A stretch of DNA of 64,000 nucleotides from Jeotgalicoccus aerolatus (GTDB lineage Bacteria; Bacillota; Bacilli; Staphylococcales; Salinicoccaceae), in contig NZ_BMCN01000001.1 of NCBI RefSeq assembly GCF_014635205.1, forward strand, positions 558,001 to 622,000. Direction: 5' to 3'. Positions within the stretch are counted from its first letter, which is position 1; each line of letters opens with the position of its first letter. The position numbers and the translations under genes were made by a program. Of the stretch, positions 1-10,601 are shown in pieces. The notes beneath the pieces were generated by a model. That model made no database searches and was not told the DNA's origin. It saw only the letters and a list, made by a program, of their open reading frames with translations.

Positions 1-1119
1 GACGTCGAAATCACGAGTCATAACGATGGCCGGCTTGCCGTAGGCATCTACCAGCCTTGAAGCAACAATACCAAGAACACCCTGATGCCAGTCTTCACCT
101 GCTACAATATTTATTTCGTTATCCACATTGACCTGACTTTTGGCTTCTTCGTATATTTCTTCAACCAGCGCTTTTCTTTCTGTATTTAAGCCTTCGATCT
201 CTGAAGCAATCTCATAAGCCTTGTTTTCATCGTCCGCGAGCAACAGCTCGACACCGATAGAAGCTTCATCCATGCGCCCTGTTGCATTTAACCTCGGTGC
301 AATGGTAAAACCGATAGTTTCCTCATCTATCACACCCGAATGACTGCTCATTTTTAATAATGATGATAGTCCCAATGGCAGACGGGCATTCAGCTCGCAT
401 AAGCCTTTAGTGACCAGACATTTATTTTCATCTGTCATAGAGACAATGTCAGCAACTGTACCGATGGCCACGTAGCCAAGGTATTCATCTTTAGCGAGAT
501 CCAGTGACTGGAGGACTTTATATGCCGTTCCCACACCCGCAAGAGCCTGGAATGGATAGGAAGATTCAGGAAACGCTGCATGAACAATAACCGCATCGGG
601 TATTTCTTCCTGAAAAGCATGATGATCGATAATCACCACATCGATATCATTATCTTTCAGCAGCGCTATTTCATTGACTGCTGCGACACCATTATCCACA
701 GTAATGACAAGGTCTGCGTTCCCCACGACTTCAAATTCAAAGAAATCGTAATTTGGTCCGTAGCCGTGCTCCATTCTGTTTGGGATAAAATAAAATACAT
801 TTTCATTTTGTGATTTCAAAGCATCGTATAAAATTGCTGTGCTTGTAATGCCGTCAGCATCATAATCACCATAAATTAAAATACGGGAGCCTTTTTCAAG
901 ATGTTTCTTTATCAGTGCTGCAGCATCATTAATTTGTGGCATGTACTGATAATTATATTCTGCAGGCGACATGATTTCATCAACTTTGCGCTGTGAAGTA
1001 AAGCCGCGATTTTCAAGGAGAGTTGCTTCTAAATGATTTAATTTATAATCTTTTTTAATTTCTTCACTCAATTGTTCCGTACGTTCTCTGACCTGCCATG
1101 TATATTTTGAAGTAAACAT
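1..1119 (-). CDS. recJ: Single-stranded-DNA-specific exonuclease RecJ (3' part runs off the window)
   Basis: RecJ is a 5'-3' single-strand DNA exonuclease of the DHH family that acts in recombinational and mismatch repair. Reading from the ATG at 1119, 373 codons stay open to the window edge, so only the N-terminal half is present. The metal-binding DHH-family motifs are visible: DYDADG near residue 82 and DHHAF near residue 160, with VITVDNGV between them. The order recJ next to secDF is usual in staphylococci and bacilli. A terminator hairpin separates it from secDF, so it probably has its own promoter in the short gap. Identification is firm; the missing end cannot be judged. Confidence 0.95.
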   Translation of the reverse strand, partial: MFTSKYTWQVRERTEQLSEEIKKDYKLNHLEATLLENRGFTSQRKVDEIMSPAEYNYQYMPQINDAAALIKKHLEKGSRILIYGDYDADGITSTAILYDALKSQNENVFYFIPNRMEHGYGPNYDFFEFEVVGNADLVITVDNGVAAVNEIALLKDNDIDVVIIDHHAFQEEIPDAVIVHAAFPESSYPFQALAGVGTAYKVLQSLDLAKDEYLGYVAIGTVADIVSMTDENKCLVTKGLCELNARLPLGLSSLLKMSSHSGVIDEETIGFTIAPRLNATGRMDEASIGVELLLADDENKAYEIASEIEGLNTERKALVEEIYEEAKSQVNVDNEINIVAGEDWHQGVLGIVASRLVDAYGKPAIVMTRDFDV

Positions 1120-1130
1120 TATTATCACCT

Positions 1131-1166
1131 TTTTAAAAAACGCCCGGGAAAACCCGGACGTTTTAA
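1131..1166 (-). terminator. Intrinsic terminator after secDF
   Basis: A GC-rich 8-bp stem (CGTCCGGG on the minus strand, one G-U pair) closes a 4-nt loop. It has T runs on both sides, so it could stop transcription in either direction. It lies between the secDF stop and the recJ start. Confidence 0.85.
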
Positions 1167-1176
1167 TTTACTGATT

Positions 1177-3456
1177 TTATACTACTACTTTATCATCATT
1201 TTTAGATTTTTCATCGTAAACAACAAGTTCTCCGCCCGATTTTCTCAGCTGTCTGCGTTTTAGAACGCCCCATAGCTGAATGGCAATGAAGAATGATGAA
1301 TACACACCGCTGACTAAGCCGATTAAGAGCGCCAGTGAGAAGTTGAAAATCGATGTCGCACCAAACAGCACGAGCAATACGACAACGACGATGACAGTTA
1401 ATACTGTATTAAGCGAACGAGTCGCCGTTTGTCTGAGTGACCGGTTGATAATAATATCAATCTCTTCTTCACTTCTAAGCACTTTAATTTTCCGGTTATT
1501 TTCACGGATTCTGTCGAGCGTTACAATCGTATCGTTTATAGAATAACCGACGACTGTAAGTACTGCAGCAATAATCGTAATATCCACTTCGATGCGGAAA
1601 ATAGAAAATACTGCGAGTATCATAAATACGTCGTGCAGCAGTGCGATGACTGCAGGTACAGCCATCCGCCATTCAAATCGAATCGAAGCATAGATAATAA
1701 TACCAATCGAAGCGATAATTAAAGCGATGATGGCATTTTGAACCAGTTCCTGACCGATAACCGGACTGACAGTGCTGACCATCGGCTCGCTGCCGTACAG
1801 TTCACTAAAGTGCGTCTGCATTGACGTCACTTCATCTTGAGATAAATCAGTACCGTATCTGGCAACGATTGTATTCTCGCCTGACATCGTCAGATTTTCC
1901 GGCGGGATACCGAGTTCAGTTAACTCTGTTTCAACTTCTTCTGTTGTTGCACTGCCGTCAGTCGCAATATCCGCCCGCGTACCGCTGGTAAAGTCGATAC
2001 CGAGATTTAATTTAAATATGAAAAGGATAATGAGTCCGGCAGCGACAATGATACCGCTGAATGCGAAAAACTTATTTGCATGCTTAACGAAATCAAAGCG
2101 GTCCCACGGCGTCGTTAAATCTTCAATCTCCTTACCTTCGGAAATCTTGTAAGTATTTTTTTGTTTAACACCAAACAAGCCGATTTTACGATTAAAGTAA
2201 TTTGATTTCACGATTAATGACATAATGACACGTGTTAAGAATACTGCGGTAACAAAGCTCATTAAAATTGATAAAAGAAGCATGGTCGCGAATCCTTTAA
2301 CACTGCTCGTACCAAAAATAAACAGTACAATGGCTGCGATCAGCGTTGTTAAGTTGGCATCGACAATCGTCCATATAGAAGATGATGCCGCTTTTTTATA
2401 GGCGTGTTTTAACGTCCGTCCAATACGGAGTTCATCTTTTAGACGTTCATATAAAATAATATTAGCATCGACCGCCATGCCGACACCGAGAATTAAAGCG
2501 GCGATACCCGGCAGTGTCAGCACACCGCTGATTGCGTTAAAGCCGGCAATTGTCAAGTATATATACACAGTCAATGTAACAACTGCCACGAGTCCCGGCA
2601 GTCTGTAAAACACCAGCATAAATAGAAATACGAGTCCGACACCGATTAATCCTGCTGTGACTGTTTCATCCAGGGCCTCTTCACCAAACTGTGCACCGAC
2701 AGAAGTCGAATACACTTCAGTCAGTTTCACAGGCAGCGAGCCTGAATTTAAGAGCGCAGAAATATTCTGTGCACGTTCGACACCTTCCTGGCCGTCAAAA
2801 CCGCCTGATATCATAACATCCGTAGAATTTATAGGCTGAGAAACAGTTGGTGCCGATATAAATTTAGGATTTTCTTTTTGAACTTCTTCTCTGAATGAAT
2901 CTTCACCCTCAGTGAAATCCATCCATATGACCATCAGGTTTTCACCGGCAGGTTTTTGAGAGATTTCTTCGGTCACTTCTCTGAACTTATCACTGTCTCT
3001 CAGTTCAAGGGATACCATTGCATTATTCATCTCATCAAAACCTTGTGATGCACCGCCCTGAACCAGGTCTTTACCTGATAAGAGAACGTTATCATCAACA
3101 TCCCGAATCGTCAGCTCCGCCTGCGTACTTAACAGTTCACGGGCTTCCTGCTGATCATCGATGCCGGCAAGCTGGACTCTGATCCGGTTATTATCTTCAA
3201 TTTGAATATTCGGCTCCGATACACCGAGCACGTTCACTCGTGAATCCAGTGTAGATGCCGTACTTTCGACGGCACTGTCATCGATCGTATCTCCTTCTTC
3301 AAGCGGTTCAACCTGGTAAAGAACTTCAAATCCGCCCTGCAGGTCGAGACCTAGATTTACATCTTTCAGTACATCTTTCAGCGTTAATCCGATTGCTGTA
3401 AACAATACAACAACTATCATAAGAGCAATTATTAATTTACTAGACTTCTTTTTCAC
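1177..3456 (-). CDS. secDF: Fused protein translocase subunit SecDF
   Basis: SecDF uses the proton motive force to pull secreted proteins through the SecYEG channel on the outer face of the membrane. The 759-residue protein is the fused SecD plus SecF form usual in Firmicutes. An N-terminal membrane segment is followed by the conserved GLDLQGG motif near residue 36, a large extracytoplasmic domain, a cluster of SecD membrane segments near 265-420, a second start-like segment near 470 with GIDFTSGT, and SecF segments near 580-740. It is flanked by yajC upstream, whose product joins the same holotranslocon, but hairpins on both sides suggest separate transcription. Confidence 0.97.
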   Translation of the reverse strand: MKKKSSKLIIALMIVVVLFTAIGLTLKDVLKDVNLGLDLQGGFEVLYQVEPLEEGDTIDDSAVESTASTLDSRVNVLGVSEPNIQIEDNNRIRVQLAGIDDQQEARELLSTQAELTIRDVDDNVLLSGKDLVQGGASQGFDEMNNAMVSLELRDSDKFREVTEEISQKPAGENLMVIWMDFTEGEDSFREEVQKENPKFISAPTVSQPINSTDVMISGGFDGQEGVERAQNISALLNSGSLPVKLTEVYSTSVGAQFGEEALDETVTAGLIGVGLVFLFMLVFYRLPGLVAVVTLTVYIYLTIAGFNAISGVLTLPGIAALILGVGMAVDANIILYERLKDELRIGRTLKHAYKKAASSSIWTIVDANLTTLIAAIVLFIFGTSSVKGFATMLLLSILMSFVTAVFLTRVIMSLIVKSNYFNRKIGLFGVKQKNTYKISEGKEIEDLTTPWDRFDFVKHANKFFAFSGIIVAAGLIILFIFKLNLGIDFTSGTRADIATDGSATTEEVETELTELGIPPENLTMSGENTIVARYGTDLSQDEVTSMQTHFSELYGSEPMVSTVSPVIGQELVQNAIIALIIASIGIIIYASIRFEWRMAVPAVIALLHDVFMILAVFSIFRIEVDITIIAAVLTVVGYSINDTIVTLDRIRENNRKIKVLRSEEEIDIIINRSLRQTATRSLNTVLTVIVVVVLLVLFGATSIFNFSLALLIGLVSGVYSSFFIAIQLWGVLKRRQLRKSGGELVVYDEKSKNDDKVVV

Positions 3457-3515
3457 GTTGCCACCTCTAATTTATACAATGTGTTAAGTATAACGCTAAA
3501 ATTTATAAAGATAAA

Positions 3516-3542
3516 TAAAAAAAAGCCGACATCAGCCGACTT
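3516..3542 (-). terminator. Intrinsic terminator after yajC
   Basis: On the minus strand AGTCGGC-TGAT-GTCGGCT forms a 7-bp stem with two G-U wobble pairs, followed by eight T residues. Because the wobble pairs exist only in the minus-strand RNA, it should work in that direction only. Confidence 0.7.
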
Positions 3543-3553
3543 AGATCATTGTA

Positions 3554-3811
3554 TTATTTTACAACTTCTTTTAAAGCAATACGGTCAAATTTAAGTACTG
3601 CTGCTTCATCAGTGCGCAGGTACATGTGTTTCTGGTCAAAAGATTCAACCGTGCCGTGCATGCCACCGATTGTTATGACCTGATCGCCTTTTTGAAGTCC
3701 AGCCTGCATTTCCTGAACTTGCTTTTGTCTCTTTTGAGCCGGGCGAATCATTAAGAAGTACATAACTAAAACTAAAACGATAATCGGTGCTAAAGTTACG
3801 AGTAATTCCAT
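3554..3811 (-). CDS. yajC: Preprotein translocase subunit YajC
   Basis: YajC is a small single-span membrane protein that associates with SecDF. The 85-residue product has one N-terminal hydrophobic helix (about residues 5-22), then the family signature MIRPAQKRQKQ and a soluble tail with GDQVITIGG. An AGGAGG ribosome site precedes the ATG. It lies just downstream of tgt on the same strand, the usual Firmicute order. Confidence 0.96.
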   Translation of the reverse strand: MELLVTLAPIIVLVLVMYFLMIRPAQKRQKQVQEMQAGLQKGDQVITIGGMHGTVESFDQKHMYLRTDEAAVLKFDRIALKEVVK

Positions 3812-3829
3812 TCTGCAATTTCCTCCTGC

Positions 3830-5002
<1,173 letters not shown>

Positions 5003-6025
5003 CTAATATAAAATCATCGCATCACCGAAGGAGAAGAATCGGTATTTAGATTCAACTGCGTGGGCGTATGCATTTAAAATATTCTCTCTTGAACTAAAGG
5101 CACTGACCAGCATAACGAGTGAAGATTTCGGCAAGTGGAAATTAGTAATTAAAACATCCACTGCTTTATATTCGAAGCCCGGATAGATAAAAATATCCGT
5201 AAAGCCTGAAGCTGCCTTAAATTCACCGTGGTCATGGATAATCGTTTCAAGTGTGCGTGTACTTGTCGTGCCGACACTGATAATTTTCTTACCGTCAGCT
5301 TTAGCTTGATTCAGCATGTCCGCAGCTTCAGCTGTCATAGTATAAAACTCACTGTGCATTTTATGGTCTTCAATAGTTTCCGCTGCGACCGGACGGAAGG
5401 TTCCAAGTCCGACGTGAAGCGTAATGTAAACAATATCGACACCTTTATTTTTTATTTCAGCAAGCAGTGTCTCAGTAAAGTGCAGCCCCGCTGTCGGTGC
5501 AGCAGCTGAGCCTGATTCGCGTGCAAAAACTGTCTGGTAACGGTCTTTATCGTCCAGCTTTTCTTTAATGTATGGCGGCAGCGGCATTTCACCGAGTTCA
5601 TCCAGAACATTTTCTAAAATGCCGTCGTAAATTAATTCCATATGATGGATACCTTCATCGAATTTTTCAATACAAACAGCTTGAAGTTTACCTTCACCAA
5701 ATACTACTTTAGTACCGGGACTCACCTTTTTTGATGGCCGGATTAAAACTTCATAGCCAGTGTCGATCGGTTTCAGCAGCAGCATTTCGATTTTAGCCCC
5801 TGTGTCTTCTTTAATGCCAAACAGTCTTGCCGGCAGGACTTTCGTGTCGTTCAAAACGAGCACATCTCCTGCTTCAAAATAATCTGCCACATCGTAAAAG
5901 TGTTTATCCGACAGCTCGCCTGTTTGTTTATTTACAGCGAGAAGCCTTGAATTTGTCCGTTCTTTCAACGGTGTCTGTGCGATCAAATTTTCAGGCAAGT
6001 GAAAATCAAATTCATCTAATTTCAT
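5003..6025 (-). CDS. queA: S-adenosylmethionine:tRNA ribosyltransferase-isomerase QueA
   Basis: QueA transfers the ribosyl part of SAM to preQ1 in tRNA to make epoxyqueuosine, the step after Tgt. The 340-residue product starts [17 protein letters not shown] and holds family blocks such as [24 protein letters not shown] and [10 protein letters not shown]. The frame is open to 6058, but an AGGAGG six bases before the ATG at 6025 and alignment with known QueA starts favour the shorter form. It sits between ruvB and tgt with short gaps, as in Bacillus. Confidence 0.96.
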   Translation of the reverse strand: MKLDEFDFHLPENLIAQTPLKERTNSRLLAVNKQTGELSDKHFYDVADYFEAGDVLVLNDTKVLPARLFGIKEDTGAKIEMLLLKPIDTGYEVLIRPSKKVSPGTKVVFGEGKLQAVCIEKFDEGIHHMELIYDGILENVLDELGEMPLPPYIKEKLDDKDRYQTVFARESGSAAAPTAGLHFTETLLAEIKNKGVDIVYITLHVGLGTFRPVAAETIEDHKMHSEFYTMTAEAADMLNQAKADGKKIISVGTTSTRTLETIIHDHGEFKAASGFTDIFIYPGFEYKAVDVLITNFHLPKSSLVMLVSAFSSRENILNAYAHAVESKYRFFSFGDAMILY

Positions 6026-6044
6026 GTGTGTCCTCCTAGTCAGC

Positions 6045-7043
6045 TTAATCCATCTCAATATTTTTAAAATATTCGAAGGATTTTGCTGTGGCTTTACGCC
6101 CTCTCGGTGTGCGTTCTAAAAATCCGCGCTGGATTAAATACGGTTCATAGACATCGTTTAAAGTCACGACCTCTTCACCGATTGAAACTGCGACTGTTTC
6201 AAGTCCGACAGGTCCGCCGCCGTATGTTCCAATAATTGTTTTCATAATTTTATGATCGATAGGTTCGAGTCCTTCCGGATCAACCTCAAGCACTTTCAAT
6301 GCATAATTAGTCGTATCGAGGGTAATTGCTTCTTCACCCTTGACCATGGAAAAGTCTCTGACCCGGCGCAGCAGTCTGTTGGCAATTCTCGGTGTGCCGC
6401 GTGACCGTCTCGCCATCTCAGACAGACTGTCTTCTGGAATCGCAACTTCGAAAATATCCGCAGTCCGTTCAATAATCAATTTAAGACTGTCTAAATCATA
6501 GTACTGCAAACGCAGCTGGACACCGAAACGGTCTCTGAGCGGCGCCGACAGACTGCCAAACCTTGTCGTTGCACCAACGAGTGTAAACGGCGGCAAATCG
6601 ATTCGGATGCTTCTTGCTTCATCGCCCTGGCCGATCACCACATCGATAAAGAAATCTTCCATTGCCGAGTAGAGAATTTCCTCTACAAATCTCGGCAATC
6701 TGTGAATTTCATCGATAAAAAGTACATCGCCCGGTTCTAAACTGGATAAAATGGCAGCGAGGTCTCCGGCACGTTCGACTGCCGGTCCGGATGTCGTTTT
6801 AATATTCACATTCATTTCGTGTGCAATAATATTCGCCAGCGTCGTCTTGCCGAGCCCCGGCGGACCATGCAGTATCACATGATCCAGGGCTTCTTCCCTC
6901 ATTTTTGCGGCCTCGATAAATACACTCAAATTATTTTTAAGTGCATCCTGTCCGATGTACTGCTGTAAACGTGTCGGACGTAGCGACAGTTCAAGCGATA
7001 CTTCATCATCGTGCTCATGCTCATCTAAAATACGTTCATCCAT
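6045..7043 (-). CDS. ruvB: Holliday junction branch migration ATPase RuvB
   Basis: RuvB is the AAA+ ring motor that drives branch migration of Holliday junctions with RuvA. The 332-residue protein has Walker [10 protein letters not shown] at 60-68, Walker B with DEIH at 111-114, a GATTR sensor block near 156 and a C-terminal winged-helix DNA-binding domain including [15 protein letters not shown]. It follows ruvA by 13 bases on the same strand and is probably cotranscribed with ruvA, queA, tgt and yajC. Confidence 0.97.
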   Translation of the reverse strand: MDERILDEHEHDDEVSLELSLRPTRLQQYIGQDALKNNLSVFIEAAKMREEALDHVILHGPPGLGKTTLANIIAHEMNVNIKTTSGPAVERAGDLAAILSSLEPGDVLFIDEIHRLPRFVEEILYSAMEDFFIDVVIGQGDEARSIRIDLPPFTLVGATTRFGSLSAPLRDRFGVQLRLQYYDLDSLKLIIERTADIFEVAIPEDSLSEMARRSRGTPRIANRLLRRVRDFSMVKGEEAITLDTTNYALKVLEVDPEGLEPIDHKIMKTIIGTYGGGPVGLETVAVSIGEEVVTLNDVYEPYLIQRGFLERTPRGRKATAKSFEYFKNIEMD

Positions 7044-7056
7044 TACTTCACCCCGT

Positions 7057-7650
7057 TTAATTTAGTAATAGTTTAAGACCGGTTTTTACGGCTTGATCGA
7101 CAGAACTAATGTCTTCTTTTTCAAGTTTTTTCTCTATACGAGTCAGTTCACGTTTAGAATAGCCCAGTACCTCAAGCGCCATCAGCGCCTCTTCTATATA
7201 AGAAGCTGAAGCATCTGCTGCTTTAATTTCAGTGACTGCTTCCATACCTTCCGGTTTCAGCTTGCCTTTTAAGTCCAGAATGATCTGACTGGCACTCTTT
7301 TTACCGATGCCCGGAAATTTCTGCATGAACGTATGATCTTCTCTGTCAATCGCGAGGATGATTTCATTCGGCGTTGCTGCAGCAAGTATAGCCAAGGCAC
7401 TTTTCGGTCCAATCCCTGTAACTTTCAGCAATGATTTAAACATCGACTTTTCACTCTCGCTCATAAAACCGTAGAGAATTTGAGCATCTTCTCTGACAAT
7501 CAGCTCTGTAAAAATCGTTACATCCGTACTGATATAGCGTTCCAGGCGAAAAGGATTCGGTACTAAAAGCAAATAACCGATCCCGCCTGTTTCTACTGTT
7601 ACGCCTGCTGGTTTAACTTCCGTTAATTTACCTTTTATATACTGATACAT
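7057..7650 (-). CDS. ruvA: Holliday junction DNA-binding subunit RuvA
   Basis: RuvA binds four-way junctions as a tetramer and loads RuvB. The 197-residue protein has an N-terminal OB-fold, two helix-hairpin-helix motifs ([10 protein letters not shown] near 77 and [10 protein letters not shown] near 111) and a C-terminal RuvB-binding three-helix domain (about 150-197). An AGGTGAT ribosome site precedes the ATG. It lies ten bases after obg. Confidence 0.97.
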   Translation of the reverse strand: MYQYIKGKLTEVKPAGVTVETGGIGYLLLVPNPFRLERYISTDVTIFTELIVREDAQILYGFMSESEKSMFKSLLKVTGIGPKSALAILAAATPNEIILAIDREDHTFMQKFPGIGKKSASQIILDLKGKLKPEGMEAVTEIKAADASASYIEEALMALEVLGYSKRELTRIEKKLEKEDISSVDQAVKTGLKLLLN

Positions 7651-7660
7651 TTATAATCAC

Positions 7661-8941
7661 CTATTCTACAAATTCAAACTCTCCGCCTAAAATGCGCACG
7701 ATATCCCCGGCTTGTATACCCCGGTCTCTCAGTGCATCATCTATGCCCATTGTACGCATTTGTCTGGCAAATCTGCGCACCGCTGCTTCACGGTTAAAGT
7801 CAGTCATCATAAAGAGTCGTTCAATCGCACCGCCTGAAACAACGTAAGCACCGTCATCATCACGGGAAATTGCAAATTTATCCGGATCTTTTTCATGACG
7901 ATAAACAACGCGGCTCTCCGTTTCAATTTCTTCTTTAATTACAGGCTGCTCTTTCAGCAGATCTGCAACTTTGTATAACAGCTGATCGATATTTTCACCA
8001 GTCGCAGCTGAAATTTGTACTATCTCACTGTTTGTATCAATACCATTTATAAAGTTATTAATAATTTCTTCATCATGATCAATTAATTCTACTTTATTTA
8101 ATGCAATCACTTCCGGACGTTCCAGTAATTCTTCGTTAAAGAGCGCCATTTCACGGCGGATTGTATTATAATCCTCGATGGCATCTCTGCCGTCTGTTTC
8201 AGAAATATCAACGACGTGAACGAGTACTTTAGTCCGCTCAATATGACGAAGGAACTGGTGTCCTAAACCTGTACCGTCTGAAGCGCCTTCTATAAGACCC
8301 GGCATGTCCGCCATAACGAAAGTTCGGCCGTCTTTAGTCTGCGCTACCCCGAGATTCGGCTGCAGCGTCGTAAAATGATAGTCCCCTGTTTTCGGTTTAG
8401 CCTGAGACACAGTGCCGAGCAGCGTTGATTTACCGACACTTGGGAAACCGACGATACCGACATCTGCCATCATTTTCAATTCAAGCGTCACTTCCAGTTC
8501 ATGACCCGGCTCACCATTTTCAGCAAAATCCGGAGCCGGATTACGGCTGGTTGCAAAACGCGAGTTTCCACGTCCGCCGCGTCCGCCTTTAGCAATGACT
8601 GCCTGTTGACCATGTTCAATCAAATCAGCAAGTGTTTCATTATTTTCTTTATTCTTAACAATTGTACCTGGCGGTACTTTTAATACTAACGGCGCACTAT
8701 TTTTCCCGTGCATATTAGAATTCATTCCATTTTCTCCGTGTGTTGCTTTAAAGTGGCGCTGGAATCTAAAGTCCATTAGAGTTCTAAGTCCTTCATCGAC
8801 CTCCATAATAATGTCTGCGCCATTACCGCCGTCTCCGCCTGAGGGTCCGCCCATCGGAATATATTTTTCTCTGCGATATGCCACCAGACCGTTACCGCCA
8901 TTACCAGCTTTTAAGTATACGGATACGTAATCTATAAACAT
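7661..8941 (-). CDS. obg: Essential GTPase Obg/CgtA
   Basis: Obg is a GTPase for late 50S ribosome assembly and stress signalling. The 426-residue product has the glycine-rich Obg fold (residues 1-158, with GNGGNG and GGDGGNG), a G domain with P-loop [19 protein letters not shown] and NKVEL, and a C-terminal OCT domain. The frame is open to 8956, but there ATGGAGGTG is the ribosome site; the ATG at 8941 gives MFIDYVSV like known Obg proteins. A TATAAT lies at 8976-8981 on this strand after the rpmA terminator, so obg may start its own transcript. Confidence 0.96.
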   Translation of the reverse strand: MFIDYVSVYLKAGNGGNGLVAYRREKYIPMGGPSGGDGGNGADIIMEVDEGLRTLMDFRFQRHFKATHGENGMNSNMHGKNSAPLVLKVPPGTIVKNKENNETLADLIEHGQQAVIAKGGRGGRGNSRFATSRNPAPDFAENGEPGHELEVTLELKMMADVGIVGFPSVGKSTLLGTVSQAKPKTGDYHFTTLQPNLGVAQTKDGRTFVMADMPGLIEGASDGTGLGHQFLRHIERTKVLVHVVDISETDGRDAIEDYNTIRREMALFNEELLERPEVIALNKVELIDHDEEIINNFINGIDTNSEIVQISAATGENIDQLLYKVADLLKEQPVIKEEIETESRVVYRHEKDPDKFAISRDDDGAYVVSGGAIERLFMMTDFNREAAVRRFARQMRTMGIDDALRDRGIQAGDIVRILGGEFEFVE

Positions 8942-8989
8942 AACACTCACCTCCATGTATTAATTTCTGTTTTTAATTATAGCATTCAT

Positions 8990-9017
8990 AAAAAAAGACA
9001 TCAGCAGAAGCTGATGC
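8990..9017 (-). terminator. Intrinsic terminator after rpmA
   Basis: CATCAGC-TTCT-GCTGATG on the minus strand is a perfect 7-bp stem followed by a T tract. It ends the rplU-prp-rpmA transcript before obg. Confidence 0.85.
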
Positions 9018-9027
9018 CACAAAATTA

Positions 9028-9312
9028 TTATTTAGCTTCCTGATATACAGAAACACGTTTTTTGTCGCGTCCGAAACGCTCGTATTTAACAACACCATCA
9101 ATTTTAGAGAATAGCGTGTCGTCTCCACCACGTCCTACGTTTTCTCCTGGGTGAATTTTAGTACCGCGCTGACGGAATAAAATAGATCCGCCTGTTACGA
9201 ATTGTCCATCTTGTCTTTTAGCACCAAGGCGTTTTGATTCAGAGTCACGACCGTTTCTAGTCGACCCAACCCCTTTTTTCGATGCGAAGAACTGCAAGTC
9301 TAATTTAAGCAT
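9028..9312 (-). CDS. rpmA: Ribosomal protein bL27, precursor form
   Basis: L27 is a 50S subunit protein whose N-terminus reaches the peptidyl transferase centre. The 94-residue product begins [14 protein letters not shown]. The extension before ASKKG is the Firmicute-specific propeptide that Prp removes after FF; the mature start is needed for ribosome function. The remainder has the typical [12 protein letters not shown] and [13 protein letters not shown] blocks. It is the last gene of rplU-prp-rpmA. Confidence 0.97.
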   Translation of the reverse strand: MLKLDLQFFASKKGVGSTRNGRDSESKRLGAKRQDGQFVTGGSILFRQRGTKIHPGENVGRGGDDTLFSKIDGVVKYERFGRDKKRVSVYQEAK

Positions 9313-9323
9313 TCATATACACC

Positions 9324-9644
9324 TCACTCATATTCAAGTTTTATAAATTCGTTATATTCTGATTCAATAGTTTTCAATGACACAATCATAGTTTCCAAGA
9401 TCGTTTGAACGCTGTCATCCGATGCATCTTCAAGCTTTACGCTTAAGTATCCACCTTCGTCCGCCATATCGACGTCCGGTTCACAGTCAGTCAGCGCATA
9501 AAGCGCATTAACAGTTCCGAATACAACTGCCGAAGCACCTGCACATACGAGATCTTTGCCGTGGACATCAAAATCCGCGTGTCCGCTCATCGTAAATCCG
9601 GTAATTCTCTGTTCACTGTCCTGCTGTATGATAACTTTAATCAT
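9324..9644 (-). CDS. prp: L27-processing cysteine protease Prp (YsxB family)
   Basis: Prp cleaves the N-terminal extension of L27 in Firmicutes and related groups. The 106-residue protein keeps the catalytic pair at His22 (in SGHADF) and Cys34 (in LVCAGASAV), the same spacing as the staphylococcal enzyme. The gene sits between rplU and rpmA; its ATG overlaps the rplU stop by one base, so translation is probably coupled. Older annotations call it a ribosomal-processing or hypothetical protein. Confidence 0.95.
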   Translation of the reverse strand: MIKVIIQQDSEQRITGFTMSGHADFDVHGKDLVCAGASAVVFGTVNALYALTDCEPDVDMADEGGYLSVKLEDASDDSVQTILETMIVSLKTIESEYNEFIKLEYE

Positions 9645-9952
9645 TACGCGTTGATCTTGCCGATTGTTAATTTAGTATACGGCTGACGATGACCTTGTTT
9701 ACGGCTGTAGTTTTTTCTGCGTTTGAACTTGATAACATTAATTTTCTTACCGCGTCCGTGCTTTTCAACTTTAGCTGTAACAGTTGCACCTTCAATTGTA
9801 GGAACACCAACTTTAACGCTGTCGCCTCCAACAAAAAGTACTTTGTCAAATGTGAAGTCCGCGCCTTCTTCAACTTCTAATTTTTCAACGAAGATTGATT
9901 GGCCTTCTTCAACTTTTACTTGTTTTCCACCTGTTTCGATGATTGCAAACAT
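9644..9952 (-). CDS. rplU: Ribosomal protein bL21
   Basis: L21 is a 50S subunit protein that binds 23S rRNA. The 102-residue sequence starts [14 protein letters not shown] and ends with the basic stretch [16 protein letters not shown], both typical. It is the first gene of rplU-prp-rpmA and is preceded by a structured leader and a consensus promoter, which points to autogenous control. Confidence 0.97.
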   Translation of the reverse strand: MFAIIETGGKQVKVEEGQSIFVEKLEVEEGADFTFDKVLFVGGDSVKVGVPTIEGATVTAKVEKHGRGKKINVIKFKRRKNYSRKQGHRQPYTKLTIGKINA

Positions 9953-9965
9953 ACTTACACCTCCT

Positions 9966-10046
9966 ATTATTTAAGACACGCCACTATAGGTGGGCTTTTG
10001 CCGCTTCAACCTATATATGTGCGGTTGACGTTTACGTTTCATCAAC
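9966..10046 (-). ncRNA. Probable L21 leader (ribosomal protein autoregulatory RNA)
   Basis: The untranslated leader of rplU can fold around the pair ATAGGT...ACCTAT (plus-strand positions 9985-9990 and 10009-10014), enclosing a GC-rich loop, with further dyads outward. Position and size fit the known L21 leader class of Firmicutes, through which L21 is thought to repress its operon. I identified it by position and folding by eye, without a covariance model. Confidence 0.6.
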
Positions 10047-10052
10047 TACTGT

Positions 10053-10081
10053 ATTATATAAAAAATATATGCCATTGTCAA
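10053..10081 (-). promoter_or_regulatory. Consensus SigA promoter of rplU
   Basis: TTGACA (10076-10081) and TATAAT (10053-10058) are both perfect matches with a 17-bp spacer on the minus strand. The -35 box overlaps the mreD stop codon, so the ribosomal operon has a promoter embedded in the end of the upstream gene. Confidence 0.85.
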
Positions 10082-10596
10082 TTAGTTCTCCTGAATTCTT
10101 TTCTTACTTTAGCAGTTTGAACCGCCAGCACGTAAAGGACGACGAAAAACAGAGCATTAATCATGACACTCGGTACTGCTCTCAGCGCAACGTAATCAAA
10201 AATCGGCATCGATATAAGATCGAGCACACTGTAGACAGCGTATTGATATAGATCAAATAAAAATGTATTTAACAGCACCACAAAGGCCATTGCCACGAAA
10301 TCTCTGTAAAACACTCTGAACGCCGTCTGCATAAAAATTACAAATGCAATAAAACCGAAAATGTGAATACCGTAAAGAGAGCCGATATACACGTCCAGCA
10401 TTATACCAAACAGCACTGCAAAAAACATACTGATTCGTGGACCCGCATAAATAGTCAGAAGGAGAATATACATAAATAACAGCTTCGGCACAAAATAGAC
10501 TTCTACGCCGAACATCATCACGGGACTAAAACCGGTAAAGGACATATCCAGATACATTAAGACAATACCAGCTATAAAAATTACTATCATCTGCAT
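10078..10596 (-). CDS. mreD: Rod shape-determining protein MreD
   Basis: MreD is an integral membrane partner of MreC in peripheral wall synthesis. The 172-residue product is almost wholly hydrophobic with about five membrane helices and fits MreD in length and place. It starts six bases after mreC, using a ribosome site (GGAGGA) inside the last mreC codons. As in staphylococci, the pair sits directly upstream of rplU without a neighbouring mreB. Confidence 0.9.
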   Translation of the reverse strand: MQMIVIFIAGIVLMYLDMSFTGFSPVMMFGVEVYFVPKLLFMYILLLTIYAGPRISMFFAVLFGIMLDVYIGSLYGIHIFGFIAFVIFMQTAFRVFYRDFVAMAFVVLLNTFLFDLYQYAVYSVLDLISMPIFDYVALRAVPSVMINALFFVVLYVLAVQTAKVRKEFRRTN

Positions 10597-10601
10597 ACAA
10601 G

